Shown: in pieces, positions 1-11,200 of the stretch
How positions within the stretch are numbered: position 1 is the first letter of the stretch
Layout: each line of letters starts with the position of its first letter
Assembly: GCA_044233795.1 (NCBI GenBank)
Contig: JBIIJL010000018.1
Location: 1-30,635, forward strand
Direction of reading: 5' to 3'
Length of the DNA: 30,635 nucleotides
DNA from: JBIIJL01 sp044233795
Lineage (GTDB): Bacteria; Pseudomonadota; Gammaproteobacteria; Legionellales; Legionellaceae
Notes under the pieces: generated by a model
Database searches by the model: none
What the model was told of the DNA's origin: nothing
Seen by the model: the letters and a program-made list of their open reading frames with translations, nothing else
Made by a program: the position numbers and the translations under genes

Positions 1-1
1 C

Positions 2-1945
2 GGCCACGCGGAACCGACAACGGGGGCCGGGGGGGCCGCGCGGGGGTGGGATAAAAACACCACTTATTACTATCCAATGTTAGAAGCTTTGGCGCACCAT
101 TTTAATTTCTCAATTGATCTACCTTTCTGTGATTTGCCTAAAATTGAACGCGATAAGGTGCTGTATGGAAGTGGCAGTGAGGTGATCGAGTTTCGATACC
201 ATCGTCCCCGAGGTGGGTTTGTTGTAAAAAAACATCCGTTTGAAGGTATTATTCCGAATATGCAACGTAGGTATCGTGAGTCGGATTCGCCTATGGTTCG
301 TGAAGAGTTGGCTAAATATTTATCTTCGCAGCCTTGCTTATTCTGCGGAGGGGCTCGATTACGGGAAGAAGCGCGACATGTGTTTATTGAGGGGGTCAGT
401 TTATCAGATATCACTCAATATTCCATCGAGCATGCACTAGACTTTTTTAAAGCGCTTAGATTGACCGGTGCTCGAGGAGAGATCTCGAGTAAAATCAACA
501 AAGAAATCGTTGATCGCTTAGGTTTTCTTGTCAATGTCGGATTGGATTACTTATCTTTATCTAGAAGCAGTGACACTCTATCGGGTGGTGAGGCGCAACG
601 GATTCGCTTGGCAAGTCAAATCGGCTCGGGCTTGGTTGGGGTGATGTATATTTTAGATGAGCCCTCAATAGGTCTTCACCAACGTGATAATACCCGATTA
701 TTGAAGACGCTATTGTACTTACGCGATTTAGGCAACACGGTTATTGTGGTTGAGCATGATGAGGAAGCTATTCGAGCAGCGGACTATGTGCTTGATATAG
801 GACCAGGTGCGGGGGTTCATGGCGGGGAGATTGTAGCTGCAGGTACGCCTGAAGACATCATGAGAAATGAAGCTTCTTTGACGGGGCTTTATCTATCAGG
901 AAAGCAGACAATAGAAATCCCTATCATGCGCATTCCTTTTGATAAAGCACGAGCTATTCATCTTCAAGGGGTCACTTTAAATAATCTTCAAGGTATTGAT
1001 GTAGAGATCCCCATAGGGCTGTTGACTTGTGTTACAGGGGTTTCTGGTTCAGGAAAATCAAGTTTGATTAATGATACGTTATATCCCATAGCAGCAAACG
1101 TTTTAAATCGTAGTCATCTTCGTCCGCTTGGACAACTGCGCTCTTATCAAGGATTAGATTTATGTGATAAAGTTATTGATATTGACCAAAGTCCTATCGG
1201 ACGGACACCACGTTCTAATCCTGCAACTTATACGGGATTATTTACGCCTATCCGTGAATTGTTTGCCAATACGCAAGCATCTCGAGCACGGGGTTATCAG
1301 CCCGGACGGTTCAGTTTTAACGTGCGAGGAGGGCGTTGTGAAGTTTGCTGTGGTGATGGGCTTATCAAAGTAGAAATGCACTTTTTGCCCGATATTTATG
1401 TGACTTGCGATGAGTGTCAAGGTAAACGTTATAATAGAGAAACCTTAGATATTCAGTATAAGGGTAAGAACATTCATGATGTGCTCGAATTAACTGTAGA
1501 AGATGCGCGTCAATTTTTTGATGCAGTGCCAAGTTTAGCTCGCAAGTGTCAGACCTTGATTGACGTTGGTCTTTCGTATATTCGTTTAGGACAAAGTGCA
1601 ACAACGTTGTCAGGCGGTGAGGCTCAACGGATTAAATTAGCTCGCGAACTCTCAAAACGCGATACTGGGAAGACGCTTTATATTCTAGATGAGCCAACGA
1701 CGGGACTACATTTTCATGATATCAAACAATTGCTGGCGGTGTTGGTTCGTCTGCGTGATCAGGGTAATACGATTGTTGTCATTGAGCATAATTTAGATGT
1801 GATCAAAACTGCAGATTGGATTATTGATCTAGGCCCTGAAGGCGGTTGTAAAGGTGGTAAGATCTTGATTTCAGGAACACCTGAGGAGGTGTCCAATTGT
1901 AAAATATCCTACACAGGACAGTTTCTCTTAAAAATATTAGGTTGA
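2..1945 (+). CDS. uvrA: UvrA excinuclease ABC subunit A, 5'-partial
   Basis: UvrA is the DNA-damage-sensing ATPase of nucleotide excision repair. It loads UvrB onto lesions in the cytoplasm. The frame stays open to the left edge. The residues before the ATG at 77 still read as UvrA (RGWDK followed by a Tyr-rich stretch, as in other UvrA proteins), so 77 is an internal Met and the gene starts outside the window. About 648 of the usual ~940 residues are present, corresponding roughly to E. coli residue 300 onward. Visible motifs are two ABC signatures LSGGEAQRI (near 578-604 and 1607-1633), Walker B ILDEPSIGLH (~650) and ILDEPTTGLH (~1682), the second Walker A GVSGSGKSS (1037-1063), and the C-terminal zinc module with Cys codons at 1337, 1346, 1406 and 1415. 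The first Walker A and first zinc finger lie off the window. The C-terminus is complete. Confidence 0.97.
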   Translation, partial: GHAEPTTGAGGAARGWDKNTTYYYPMLEALAHHFNFSIDLPFCDLPKIERDKVLYGSGSEVIEFRYHRPRGGFVVKKHPFEGIIPNMQRRYRESDSPMVREELAKYLSSQPCLFCGGARLREEARHVFIEGVSLSDITQYSIEHALDFFKALRLTGARGEISSKINKEIVDRLGFLVNVGLDYLSLSRSSDTLSGGEAQRIRLASQIGSGLVGVMYILDEPSIGLHQRDNTRLLKTLLYLRDLGNTVIVVEHDEEAIRAADYVLDIGPGAGVHGGEIVAAGTPEDIMRNEASLTGLYLSGKQTIEIPIMRIPFDKARAIHLQGVTLNNLQGIDVEIPIGLLTCVTGVSGSGKSSLINDTLYPIAANVLNRSHLRPLGQLRSYQGLDLCDKVIDIDQSPIGRTPRSNPATYTGLFTPIRELFANTQASRARGYQPGRFSFNVRGGRCEVCCGDGLIKVEMHFLPDIYVTCDECQGKRYNRETLDIQYKGKNIHDVLELTVEDARQFFDAVPSLARKCQTLIDVGLSYIRLGQSATTLSGGEAQRIKLARELSKRDTGKTLYILDEPTTGLHFHDIKQLLAVLVRLRDQGNTIVVIEHNLDVIKTADWIIDLGPEGGCKGGKILISGTPEEVSNCKISYTGQFLLKILG

Positions 1946-2070
1946 GTTGACAAGTGCTCTACAACGCATACGTGACGAGGCTTGTCCTCGTCATTTCAGG
2001 GGATCTCTGGACCGTGGACAAGCCACAGTATGTGGGCGCTTTAGAACATTTTACAAAACGAATTGTCAAC
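1946..2070. mobile_element. Short inverted-repeat element (MITE-like), copy 1
   Basis: The sequence begins directly after the uvrA stop with GTTGACAAGTGCTCTACAAC and ends with TTTACAAAACGAATTGTCAA plus C at 2070. These ends are the reverse complement of the two ends of the element at 29497-29581, so both are copies of one family in opposite orientation. This copy is about 40 bases longer. It carries an internal perfect 7-bp hairpin, GACGAGG / CCTCGTC with a 5-base loop (1974-1992), and no open frame of note. The hairpin lacks a following T-run, but it may serve as the end of the uvrA transcript. A MITE or other non-autonomous element is inferred. Confidence 0.6.
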
Positions 2071-2189
2071 AAACCCTAAATTGTCTTGTACCAAGCTAGA
2101 TAACGTCCCCAAACATGATTTGTTCTTCAGGATGCTTAAGGAAACCTTAAGTATCTTTCTGTTATCATCCCGTAACTCAATCAATCCGC

Positions 2190-2209
2190 CTTAATTGTGT
2201 CTTAGTGTT
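2190..2209 (+). promoter_or_regulatory. Putative PmrA-like box upstream of the giant SecA-like gene
   Basis: The site reads cTTAATtgTgtcTTAGTgtT. The PmrA consensus for Legionella/Coxiella effector genes is two cTTAATatT half-sites whose TTAAT cores start 11 bases apart. Here the cores start at 2191 and 2202, exactly 11 apart, with one mismatch in the second core (G for A). A weak -10 candidate, TATCAC at 2217-2222, sits at the same offset from the second core as TATAAT does in the stronger box at 21914. TAAAAT at 2210-2215 is an alternative -10. Binding by PmrA is inference from the pattern. Confidence 0.5.
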
Positions 2210-2249
2210 TAAAATTTATCACAACGAGAGCTTGTCTGGATGAATATAT

Positions 2250-5200
2250 ATGTATAAAAAAATCTCAGAATTGGTAAAAAAAAATCTAATTGCAACTGTT
2301 TTAAAAGAAATAGAAGTTCCTCTAAGGCGGGACTGGTTTGCTGAAAAAGAGCCAGAAATACAGCAAAAAGTGCAAGAAGAAATTCAAATAAGAGAGGGAC
2401 AAAGGCAAACTTCTCTTACTCAATTGAAACAAAAATTAGCCAGCGACGAAGCAACGTTAGCTGCATTAAAACGAAAGCACGAACATCTTGTTCCTCCCAA
2501 ATTTAAGTCGAGCGTGAAGGATCCTAGTCAAATCGAAATAGCACAGTGCGAATCGCGAATAAGGCAATGGAAATATGACATTTATAACTATGAATCCCCT
2601 ATTGATGCAAACAGAGTGCGAACGGATATATTGTATACGTATAGTCAGAAATTCACACAAACAGTATGGCTTAGAAGTCAATCTGATTTTGAACGTATTT
2701 TAAATGCGCAATTAGATGCATTTAGACCAGAAATCATCCTTGAGCAATTGTGTAGAAGACATCCCTGGCTCAACCCAGGGTTTTGGATGGCTGAACAAGG
2801 GTTGCTGTATCCATTTTTATATAAGCTACTTGCGGATAATTTGTGCTCATTGAGGATTGAGCCAAGCAGCACTTCAGCTGGCAGTTGGTTAGGAGCCAAT
2901 GCTCGCGACTTACGTGAGAAGCGTTTCAGTTGGTCTGAAATTAATTTTAGTGCTCTTGAAAAAAAAATAGAGGGGTATCCTTTATCGCAAGTGGAAGCAT
3001 TTTATATTTCACACCATCGATCTGAATATGCAAGCATGAACAGTGCTTTTCAATCGCCTTCTTTACCTGAAGGTTTGATTAATCTACCACTTAGAAGAAT
3101 GGATATTTTTCGTTTGCTTCATACATTGAAGTATGACTATTTATTATCTACCAAGGTAGATGGTATCGATTCTACCAAAGCAGCGCCTATGCATATTGAA
3201 GAGTTGCCGTACTTGAAACCTCATCAGTGGGCACATTTTCAAATATTAGTGATTAATGTCGCAAGTGAAGCTTCACCAATATGGGTGTTGTTGAGGAAAA
3301 AAGACGATACTTGGAGGGCTTATGGTCCTGATGATGGGCATGAGATAGAGTTGGGCCCTGTGGATAATGAGTTTAAACGAATTGTGCCAGGATATGCATT
3401 GTGGGAAAATGTTCCGTTTCGTACTAATACCGCATTAAATGACATTACCGTTTTAAATAAGGTAGCACAATGGCATGCAATGCTTTTTGGTAAGGTGCTC
3501 CCGTGGTGTTTGGGAGCATCACGCATGCCACTTGCAGATTTTCGCCCAAAACATCCTCTATCTTTATTGTATCAGCTTGTTCTAGAACAAAGTGTATTCG
3601 CAGTAACAAGTCAAAAGATTCGAGCGGCATTTGTAAATCGCCAACCCTTTACACAAGAGCCTGTCGAGCGCTTGCTTTCAGAAAAACCAGCGGTTGGTAG
3701 TACTCCAACCTTGCTTGCCGATGCGACAGTGCTATCAAATAAAATTTTCACAAGGATCATGGTTGAACGGTTAGACAAGGAGGAACTAATCATTGAGGAG
3801 GATTTTGAAACGTTGACTGTGAAATCTCATAATAGTGATCCAATTTTGATGCTTTATGCTCTTACACTTGTTTATCAAAACAAACTGTCTAGGCTTGTCT
3901 ACCCAAAGATGCTTAATGAAAGTCAGTTGACATACGCTGATCATGTGACAATTGTGCAACAATTGTTTGAATATAATACGAGCTTAATGACGGTTCGCCC
4001 GGCTCCAAACAGTGTTCCTATAACACCGGCTTATGCTTTAAGTATGCATTGTGCCGCCCGTAACCGTTTTCTTGCATCTCATGCTCCAGCATTGTTGTTA
4101 GCGGCGCTAAATAATATTCCTAAGAGAAAAGCACTATGGCGAACAACAGGCCAGCAACTCCTTGATTTTTTCCAGACTCAAGGCAGAGCGATCACGCTTG
4201 ATTTTGTGAATGAAGTAACCTTGTTTAATGAAAATTGGAAAAAACAGTTTTGTGATCACACTATCCGCGGGCACTTGTCAGCACCTAAGTGGTCTTTTAT
4301 ACAAGTTGCTCAAATGGGAGTTCAGGCGCTGGACTCCATGTTTGACCAACTTCAAGCAACCTATGTTAGTCAGTGGGACCCAATTGATAAAGAACCTTCT
4401 CCACGTTTAGCGTGCACTTTAGACTTAGCAGGCAGTTTAACCGATAATCCAATCGATTATATTCGTGCTCTGGCTGAGAGGGTAGCGCGCTTTGATCGCG
4501 TATGCAGCCCTTTGTTCAGCTCGCTTGGTTTGATTCTTCCAACTGTTATGGATGATGTTTATTTCAATGCGCTAAACGAATTGATTTTTGTTCTGAACCA
4601 GCGGCAACAGGGCCATCCAGAGGATGTTCCCGAACTTATTTTGTATAATCTGAAACTTGATACGACGATAGCTGAAAGATTGTTAACTAAGTTACACGAC
4701 ATGGCGGCGAGCAGCCATTCAGCTTTGCGGGTGCTTATTACAGTCCCCGCTTGGGATAGAGATGCATATGAGACGGCCTTCCTTCGCGGACAAAAGGCTC
4801 GCTATCGAGAATTACAAAATAAGATTCTAGATAATAAACGCTTGGTCAATTATCAAGCTCTTCAGGATGGGGTGAAGCATATTTATGAAGCTGCTTTAGG
4901 CACACTTGAACCACAGCTTATTATTGATGCGAAAGTTGCGCAGCATGCGCAAGCCTTTACGGGGCAAGATATTCAATATCCACTCACTGCAAGAACACCT
5001 GGTTTACAGCAACAATTACAACAGCAAGTGGTTGAACAGTTTCAACACCAACAAGAGCAAGAACAACAGCAAGAGGAAGAACAAGAGCAAGAGCAGGAAA
5101 TTGTGCAATTCTCTGGTGACGAGGGTGCCCTTATTACTCGTTTGAATATTGATGAGAAATGTCGCAGGCAGTGGGAGCAGATACCCGATGATGTTCAGGA

Positions 5201-8200
5201 CTTCTCTGGATGGCAGAAAGAAAATCTTAGTCAATTGTTTTCCTTGTGGGTAGGCAGTGATAAAGATGCACCCCAGGTGATTGATCGCATAGAACCTAAG
5301 GCTATTGAAAAGCTCATGGCCCATGCACAGCAATTTCGTTTAGGAATCTCAAGAGATAATTTACCCCCAGGCTTTTATCTCGCAAATTCTCGTTATCATC
5401 AAAATCTCATTTTGTGCTTTAGCGAAAAAAGAGCGCGCCAGGCTCAAAGGGATAGAGACTCCCAAACTTTAAAAGAGCGTAACCCGTTTACTGTTGAGCT
5501 TCACACCCCAAAAGCAGCAACCCTATCAAAAGGTGATTTTCGGCAATTTAGTGCATTTAGCCAAGATCTGCAGGACCAGCAAACGTTATGGCAACATTTG
5601 GCGATTGAAGATGATGATGTACTTCGTATTCAAAATGCTAAAACACTACTGCTACAAAATGGTGCTCCAGATACTATCCAAAACCAAGATGCCTCTGTTA
5701 TTGTTCAACGCTTTGATGCATTTAAAGATATCAAACCGCCTCGTGATAGAGAGGATTCTTTAAGGATACTATTTGACTGGGCGCGTCAATTAAAGGCAGA
5801 GCCAGCATTGGTTCAGGCTCTCTTTAGGGACGACGAGCAATCATTCGCACTGAGCAAAAGTAATCTGCGAGCGTTTGGCCAGTTGTTTAACCATTATGAT
5901 GCGCTGGCCACTAAACCTGGAACAGAACATTGGTTATATATTGCCAATGAACTCTTTAAAGCCTTTGGTCTATCAAATATTGCGATATGGAAAAAGCGTC
6001 TTTTAGATCCCTCTCAGAATTTTGCTGAGTGTCTAGATAAGTCAGAAGTTGATGCAATTGCTTTAAGTATTGTGACGTTAAAAGGTCACCAAGATCAGCA
6101 AAAGTTATGGTGGTCCTTGGTTGATGCGCATGGCCGTTCGACAGGCCACATGCGTTATAGAGACCTGTGGTATGCATTTCAGAAGTTCACCTCGTTTCTT
6201 CAGGCAAAAAACTTGAGCTTACCCTTTGATCCTTTAGCTCGCTTTCTTGAAGTTGAGAATTTTAACGCCAAAGTTTTCTTGGATAGGCTTTACTTGGTGT
6301 TAAAAAAGGCAGGCAATGAGGTTAATCACGCAGAGATTCAGCAGCATATTTTAAACCACCTCGACGAAGTTGATTGGCAGCATAATGGATTATATTACGC
6401 AAGTCGTTATGAACGTTATCCGTTTTGGGATCGATCACTTCACCTGAGTCGACTAGAAGAAACAAGCGCTCTAGAGATAGCAACTTATCAGGTAGCCTGG
6501 GATAGTCCAGAATCTATTCTGTCACCAGTGACTCACGCCCTGCGCTTTGCGAGTCATCGGATCAGACTTTCATATCCTGATTTTCAAACGTTTGCACAGA
6601 TCATTAATGATTGTTTTTCGGATGCATCATTAGACCCTGTAGTATTAAGGCTTTTTATCGCAAGTATCGCGATAGGTGTTGACCGGTTAGATGCTCTTAA
6701 TATTGATGAAATAAAGCAGAACGTTCAAGATTTAACACGTCTTGATCCAGAACTACTCGGATGGCTTAGTCATCATTTTCTGCTTGATGGCGAGCTTATT
6801 CGAGGCAAGATGCAAATGCACTGGGCTGATATTATTCCCTTTGTAAAAATCCTCAGTCATCATCGGCTACGATTTTCTCTAATGGCAACGCCAGATATCA
6901 AGCAGACTGTTACTTTTATTAATGCGTCCGGTCGGGCATTGTATTGTTACCAGCACCAGATGAAAAGCGTTGGGGAAGAAGAGCTGTTTGCGCGCTTGTT
7001 GGACAGAGTTTTAGCGACCAGATCTATCACCCCTCCTATACTCACCACGGCTCCTTGGTCGGTGGATGACAAGGGTCTCTTTGAACCAAATATTACAGAA
7101 TATATTTCCTCAAAGCCAACAGCGTATAGGGCGCTCTCTCTACTGATAGAGCAATTACAGTCGATCGATTTTTCCAAATCACGAAGGCTGCCGACTCAAG
7201 AAGAGATGATTTTTGCCATACAACAGATCGTAAGTCAGGATCCACAGGGTGAACCTCACGACCTAAGGCGTCAGATTGTTTCAAGATGGATAGAGAGCGG
7301 TTGTGCTATTATTTTTCAAGATGCGCAGTTTGAGCCGTTGTCAGAAGACGAAATGAAGTATGCAGCGAAATATTTGGATACCCATCTCAAACCTATCTTT
7401 AAGGATCAAAATGTTGAGTTGTGCATTCGTTTTTTCACTGATGGACTCGCGGTTAGAAACAATGATGAGGTGAGAAGTCAAGTATGTGATCTGCTTAACC
7501 TGTTGATGCGTCTTGATAATAAACCATATTTTAACGAATTGGGACAAGTCATAGGGGTATTGATGACAAAAGCTCAAGCGAGCGAACCAGCTCGCCGTTT
7601 TTCAGCTCCACAGCTGAAGACGTGGCTTTTGGCGCTCCTTGATGACGCTCAAATTGAACAGCAACATTACCCACTCAATTTACTCAGTCAATTGTTAACT
7701 CAACATGTTCAAAATCCTCGTTCGACCTTATTGAGCGCTGATTTACATCAGTTGCGAGTGGAGGTGCTAAAGGCTGGAGAACCACAAGCAATTCAAAGGA
7801 TAGTTAGGTTAATATTACCTAACCAATACAAGCCAGTCTTGGTGAAATTACTTTTAGATGGTGAAAATCAATTTATTCCCAGGGTGACTGACGTTCTATT
7901 AAAATTACATCAAGCACCTTTTTTATCGTCATGGTTGGAAAAAATGAACCAGCTAATTCATAAATTAGCTGCTATAACCGAGCCTGCTCGAAGTAATGTG
8001 CTTCATCAAACGGCCAAATTTTATGCTGAATATCCTGGTGTCCAACAAATCGAGGTGCTAGAGAAATTATGGCAACAGAGCCAGACGAAGTTAATTCAAC
8101 TACTGATCGAAGATGAGTGTTCAGTAGCTGAATTTGAAGATTTTTTCAATACGCAAGCAACAGCTGAAGATGCCTATATCAAGATGATTGTTTTGCAAGC

Positions 8201-11200
8201 TGTGCGAAGTTGGGAAAATGATAAAAGCCAGGTACAAGCGCTTATCGCAGTACTTAAAAGGAAATCTTGCCAACTACTTTCTGAGCTTGCAATGTATTAT
8301 GCGCAAGAGCCACGTCCATCGGTCGAAGCCCTCATTGGTTTGTTAGCTAATGCTAGCTTAAATACCACAGAAGGGCTGATTCATCATTTTGAGACGGTTT
8401 TGCAAGGACTAAACCAAGATGGTTCCTCTAAACGTCATTACAGTATTACACCTGAGGATGAAGCAAGTTTGACCCGTGTATTGTCAGGTTTTAAGCGCAA
8501 GGGTAAAGACTATATTCAAGATGATAAAGCCAACAAATTAGTCAGTTTGCTGTATTATGCAAACAATCATGCTCTGCTGGAAAAATTGGATTCTCTTAAA
8601 ATGCCTGAGTTAACGAGGTCGCTACATGCTGCATTAGCTTCCCTTAAACAAGCAGGTACTGAACATGAGCGCTTCAATGCTTCGGCACAGCTATTAGCCT
8701 GCATGAGAGAGCTCTTGTTACGTAAATCAGGTAAATGGGCAAATCATACTCAAATGTTAGATTTGCTATATGCAGCACTGCACAACGACGAGAGTCTGCT
8801 TCATCAAGTGCGAACAGGTCAAGGCAAGAGTATTATTACCATCATGCGCACAACCTATCTTGCGCTGAATGGGTACGTGGTTGATGTGTTTAGTGCAAAA
8901 GAAAGCCTTTCTGAGCGTGATCATGAGGAATTTGCGCCAGTGATGGATGCTATGGGGATTGCGCACGCCTACATTGCCACAAGTTCACCTGTCAACCAAT
9001 ATAAAACAGAATCTCGTATTAATGGTGTTGGGGCGATTAATTATGCAACCATCGGTAATGCGAGTCTTTTTCACTCAACTCATGCTTGGCGTGGGAATAC
9101 TGCTATTATGGTGGATGTGAAACGGCGTGTTGCTTATATTGATGAAGCTGATCACGTTCTCACCGATGAAAAAACCCAATTTAATTTCTCTGATAATAAT
9201 GACAGCGATCCTGTGTACAATATGGACGAATGGGTTTATCGCGAGGCATATGCATTTTATATTGCTCGTTTTAATACGTTTGATCTTAATGATTATGGAT
9301 CACCTTTGGTGTCTCGAAATACGCACCTTAAAGAGCTTTGTGAGCGGTTACAAAAACAGGTGATCTACGCGCCAAAGCAATCGCGCTTTTTTGAACGATA
9401 CATTATACCCGCCCTCAACAATGACCCAGAAGCCATCAATGTTCGTGATCAACAACTGATGCAATTATTGTCAGCGGCTCATACTGCGCACGGGTTAAAA
9501 GAAGGCGTTGGTTTTTGTATTCGTCCCGAGAACAAAACAGTCAGCGGCGGTATGGTGATAGAAACTCAATTTGCTAAAGTCATGATTGATAATCAGATCC
9601 GCCACGGTTCAACATACAGTGATATGGTTCAACAGTTCTTGCATGTTCGTCTTAATATGGAAGCTGCTCCACTAGGAAGAAGACCTAACTTTTTTGTCGA
9701 ACCATTAAGCCAAATTGCCCTGTCTTTGAATGCGCCTTATTTGTTGAAAGCACGTTATGGGAAATTAGAAGGATGCACTGGAACTGCGGGTGATGAACTT
9801 GATCTTACTTTGTATCGAGAGCGCTATGGGATAGATCATGTTGTCAAATTACCAACGCACGAACCCGTGTTGACAAATCATCTACCAACAGAATTTTGTG
9901 ACACAGAAGAGGCACAAATAGCCGCTATCGTTAACGTGATTATGGAAAATAACCAAAGACCAATCCTTATCACCTGCCAAGATGATATTGCTGTGAAAAA
10001 GCTTGGGCGGAAGATACGCATTAAGCTTACTGAAGTAGGACATACTGAGCTTGATGACAAATTTATTTTAGACACTAATGATAGTGGAAAACCAGAGCAT
10101 CACATCGTTCCATTGGCTGGTCGCGAAGGTGCCATTACGATAAGTTCTCGGCTCGGTCGAGGCACAGATATACAACCCAAAGGTTGTCCTGACGGTTTAA
10201 TGGTGCTTCGAACCTATCCAAGTATTCCGCGCATAGCCAAGCAAGAGCATGGGCGGCAGGGTCGAAATGGTGCGAGCGGTACCTGTCAAGACATCATCAA
10301 TTATAGTCTGGTATTGAAAAGCTATGAACGATATCAAAACTCATCACTTGCTAAACGTTTATTGGGTATTGAGCAGTCACAAAAGGATCATCTGGCAGAA
10401 AAGGTGAAAAAACATCAAGCAAAAGGATCGCTCAAGTGGTCCTGGCTTGATGGGGCCATCGTCAGAGACCGGTATATCAAAACGCGAGTGGTAGAAGTGC
10501 TTAAGCATGATGAAAAAATACGAAGTGAGCAATTTTTAAGGCGAAAAGAGGAGCTCCTTGCAACTTTATCAGGTCATGTGCAAGAGGTATTTTGCCAACA
10601 GATCGCGAATTCCGATCAACGAGGCCATACGCAACTTACACAAGATTGGTTGGAGCGTATTAAAGCAATTGAGACATTATGGAGTGGGCGTTTGGCAGGA
10701 CAGCCTCAAGATAGTGAGGAAGTATTCCAGACTTTCTTTAAGCAAGCGGATGCTTGTTGGCAGTCGCTTTGTTTACGCCATCCAGCGCTTAATGGGTTGT
10801 TATTGCTAGATATGGTCAACTCAGTTTCTGATTTAGATGATGGAGATCAAGCTACGGAAAAATTTCTTAAAAAGCATTCAGAGATTTGGAACGCTAGACT
10901 TCAATCAGGACGTGTTGATTCTACCAATGATACAGAACTTAGAGAGTTGAAGTCACAGGTAAAGAGGCTTTACAAAAAATATCACACAGATAAGGTAGCC
11001 ATCTCTCAAGCAAGGTCAACAGAGAAAATTGAAGAAATCAAAAAACTTCAAGACTTGCTTGATAAGTGCTTAAAAGTGATTAAACCCGTAGAGGAGCCGA
11101 CAACGGTAGCAGAAGGGGATGATGCTGAAGATAACGTGGCTCCTGATGGAAATGCCGATGATACGTCGGGGTGGGCAATGGTATTAGCAACCCCTACTCA

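Noticed and set aside
2100..2115. TAACGTCCC(C/T)AAA shared between about 2101 and 26542
   Set aside because: Only about 13 bases with one mismatch and no matching flanks; could be chance or an unrecognised element end, too weak to claim.
2240..2257. Upstream mini-frame ATG AAT ATA TAT GTA TAA overlapping the giant gene start
   Set aside because: GAGAG sits 9 bases before this ATG, so a leader peptide is conceivable, but five codons are too few to support one.
5016..5333. Leu-rich minus-strand open frame of 105 codons
   Set aside because: It is the antisense of the Gln/Glu-rich linker; the Leu/Phe runs come from complementing CAA/GAA repeats, with no ribosome site.
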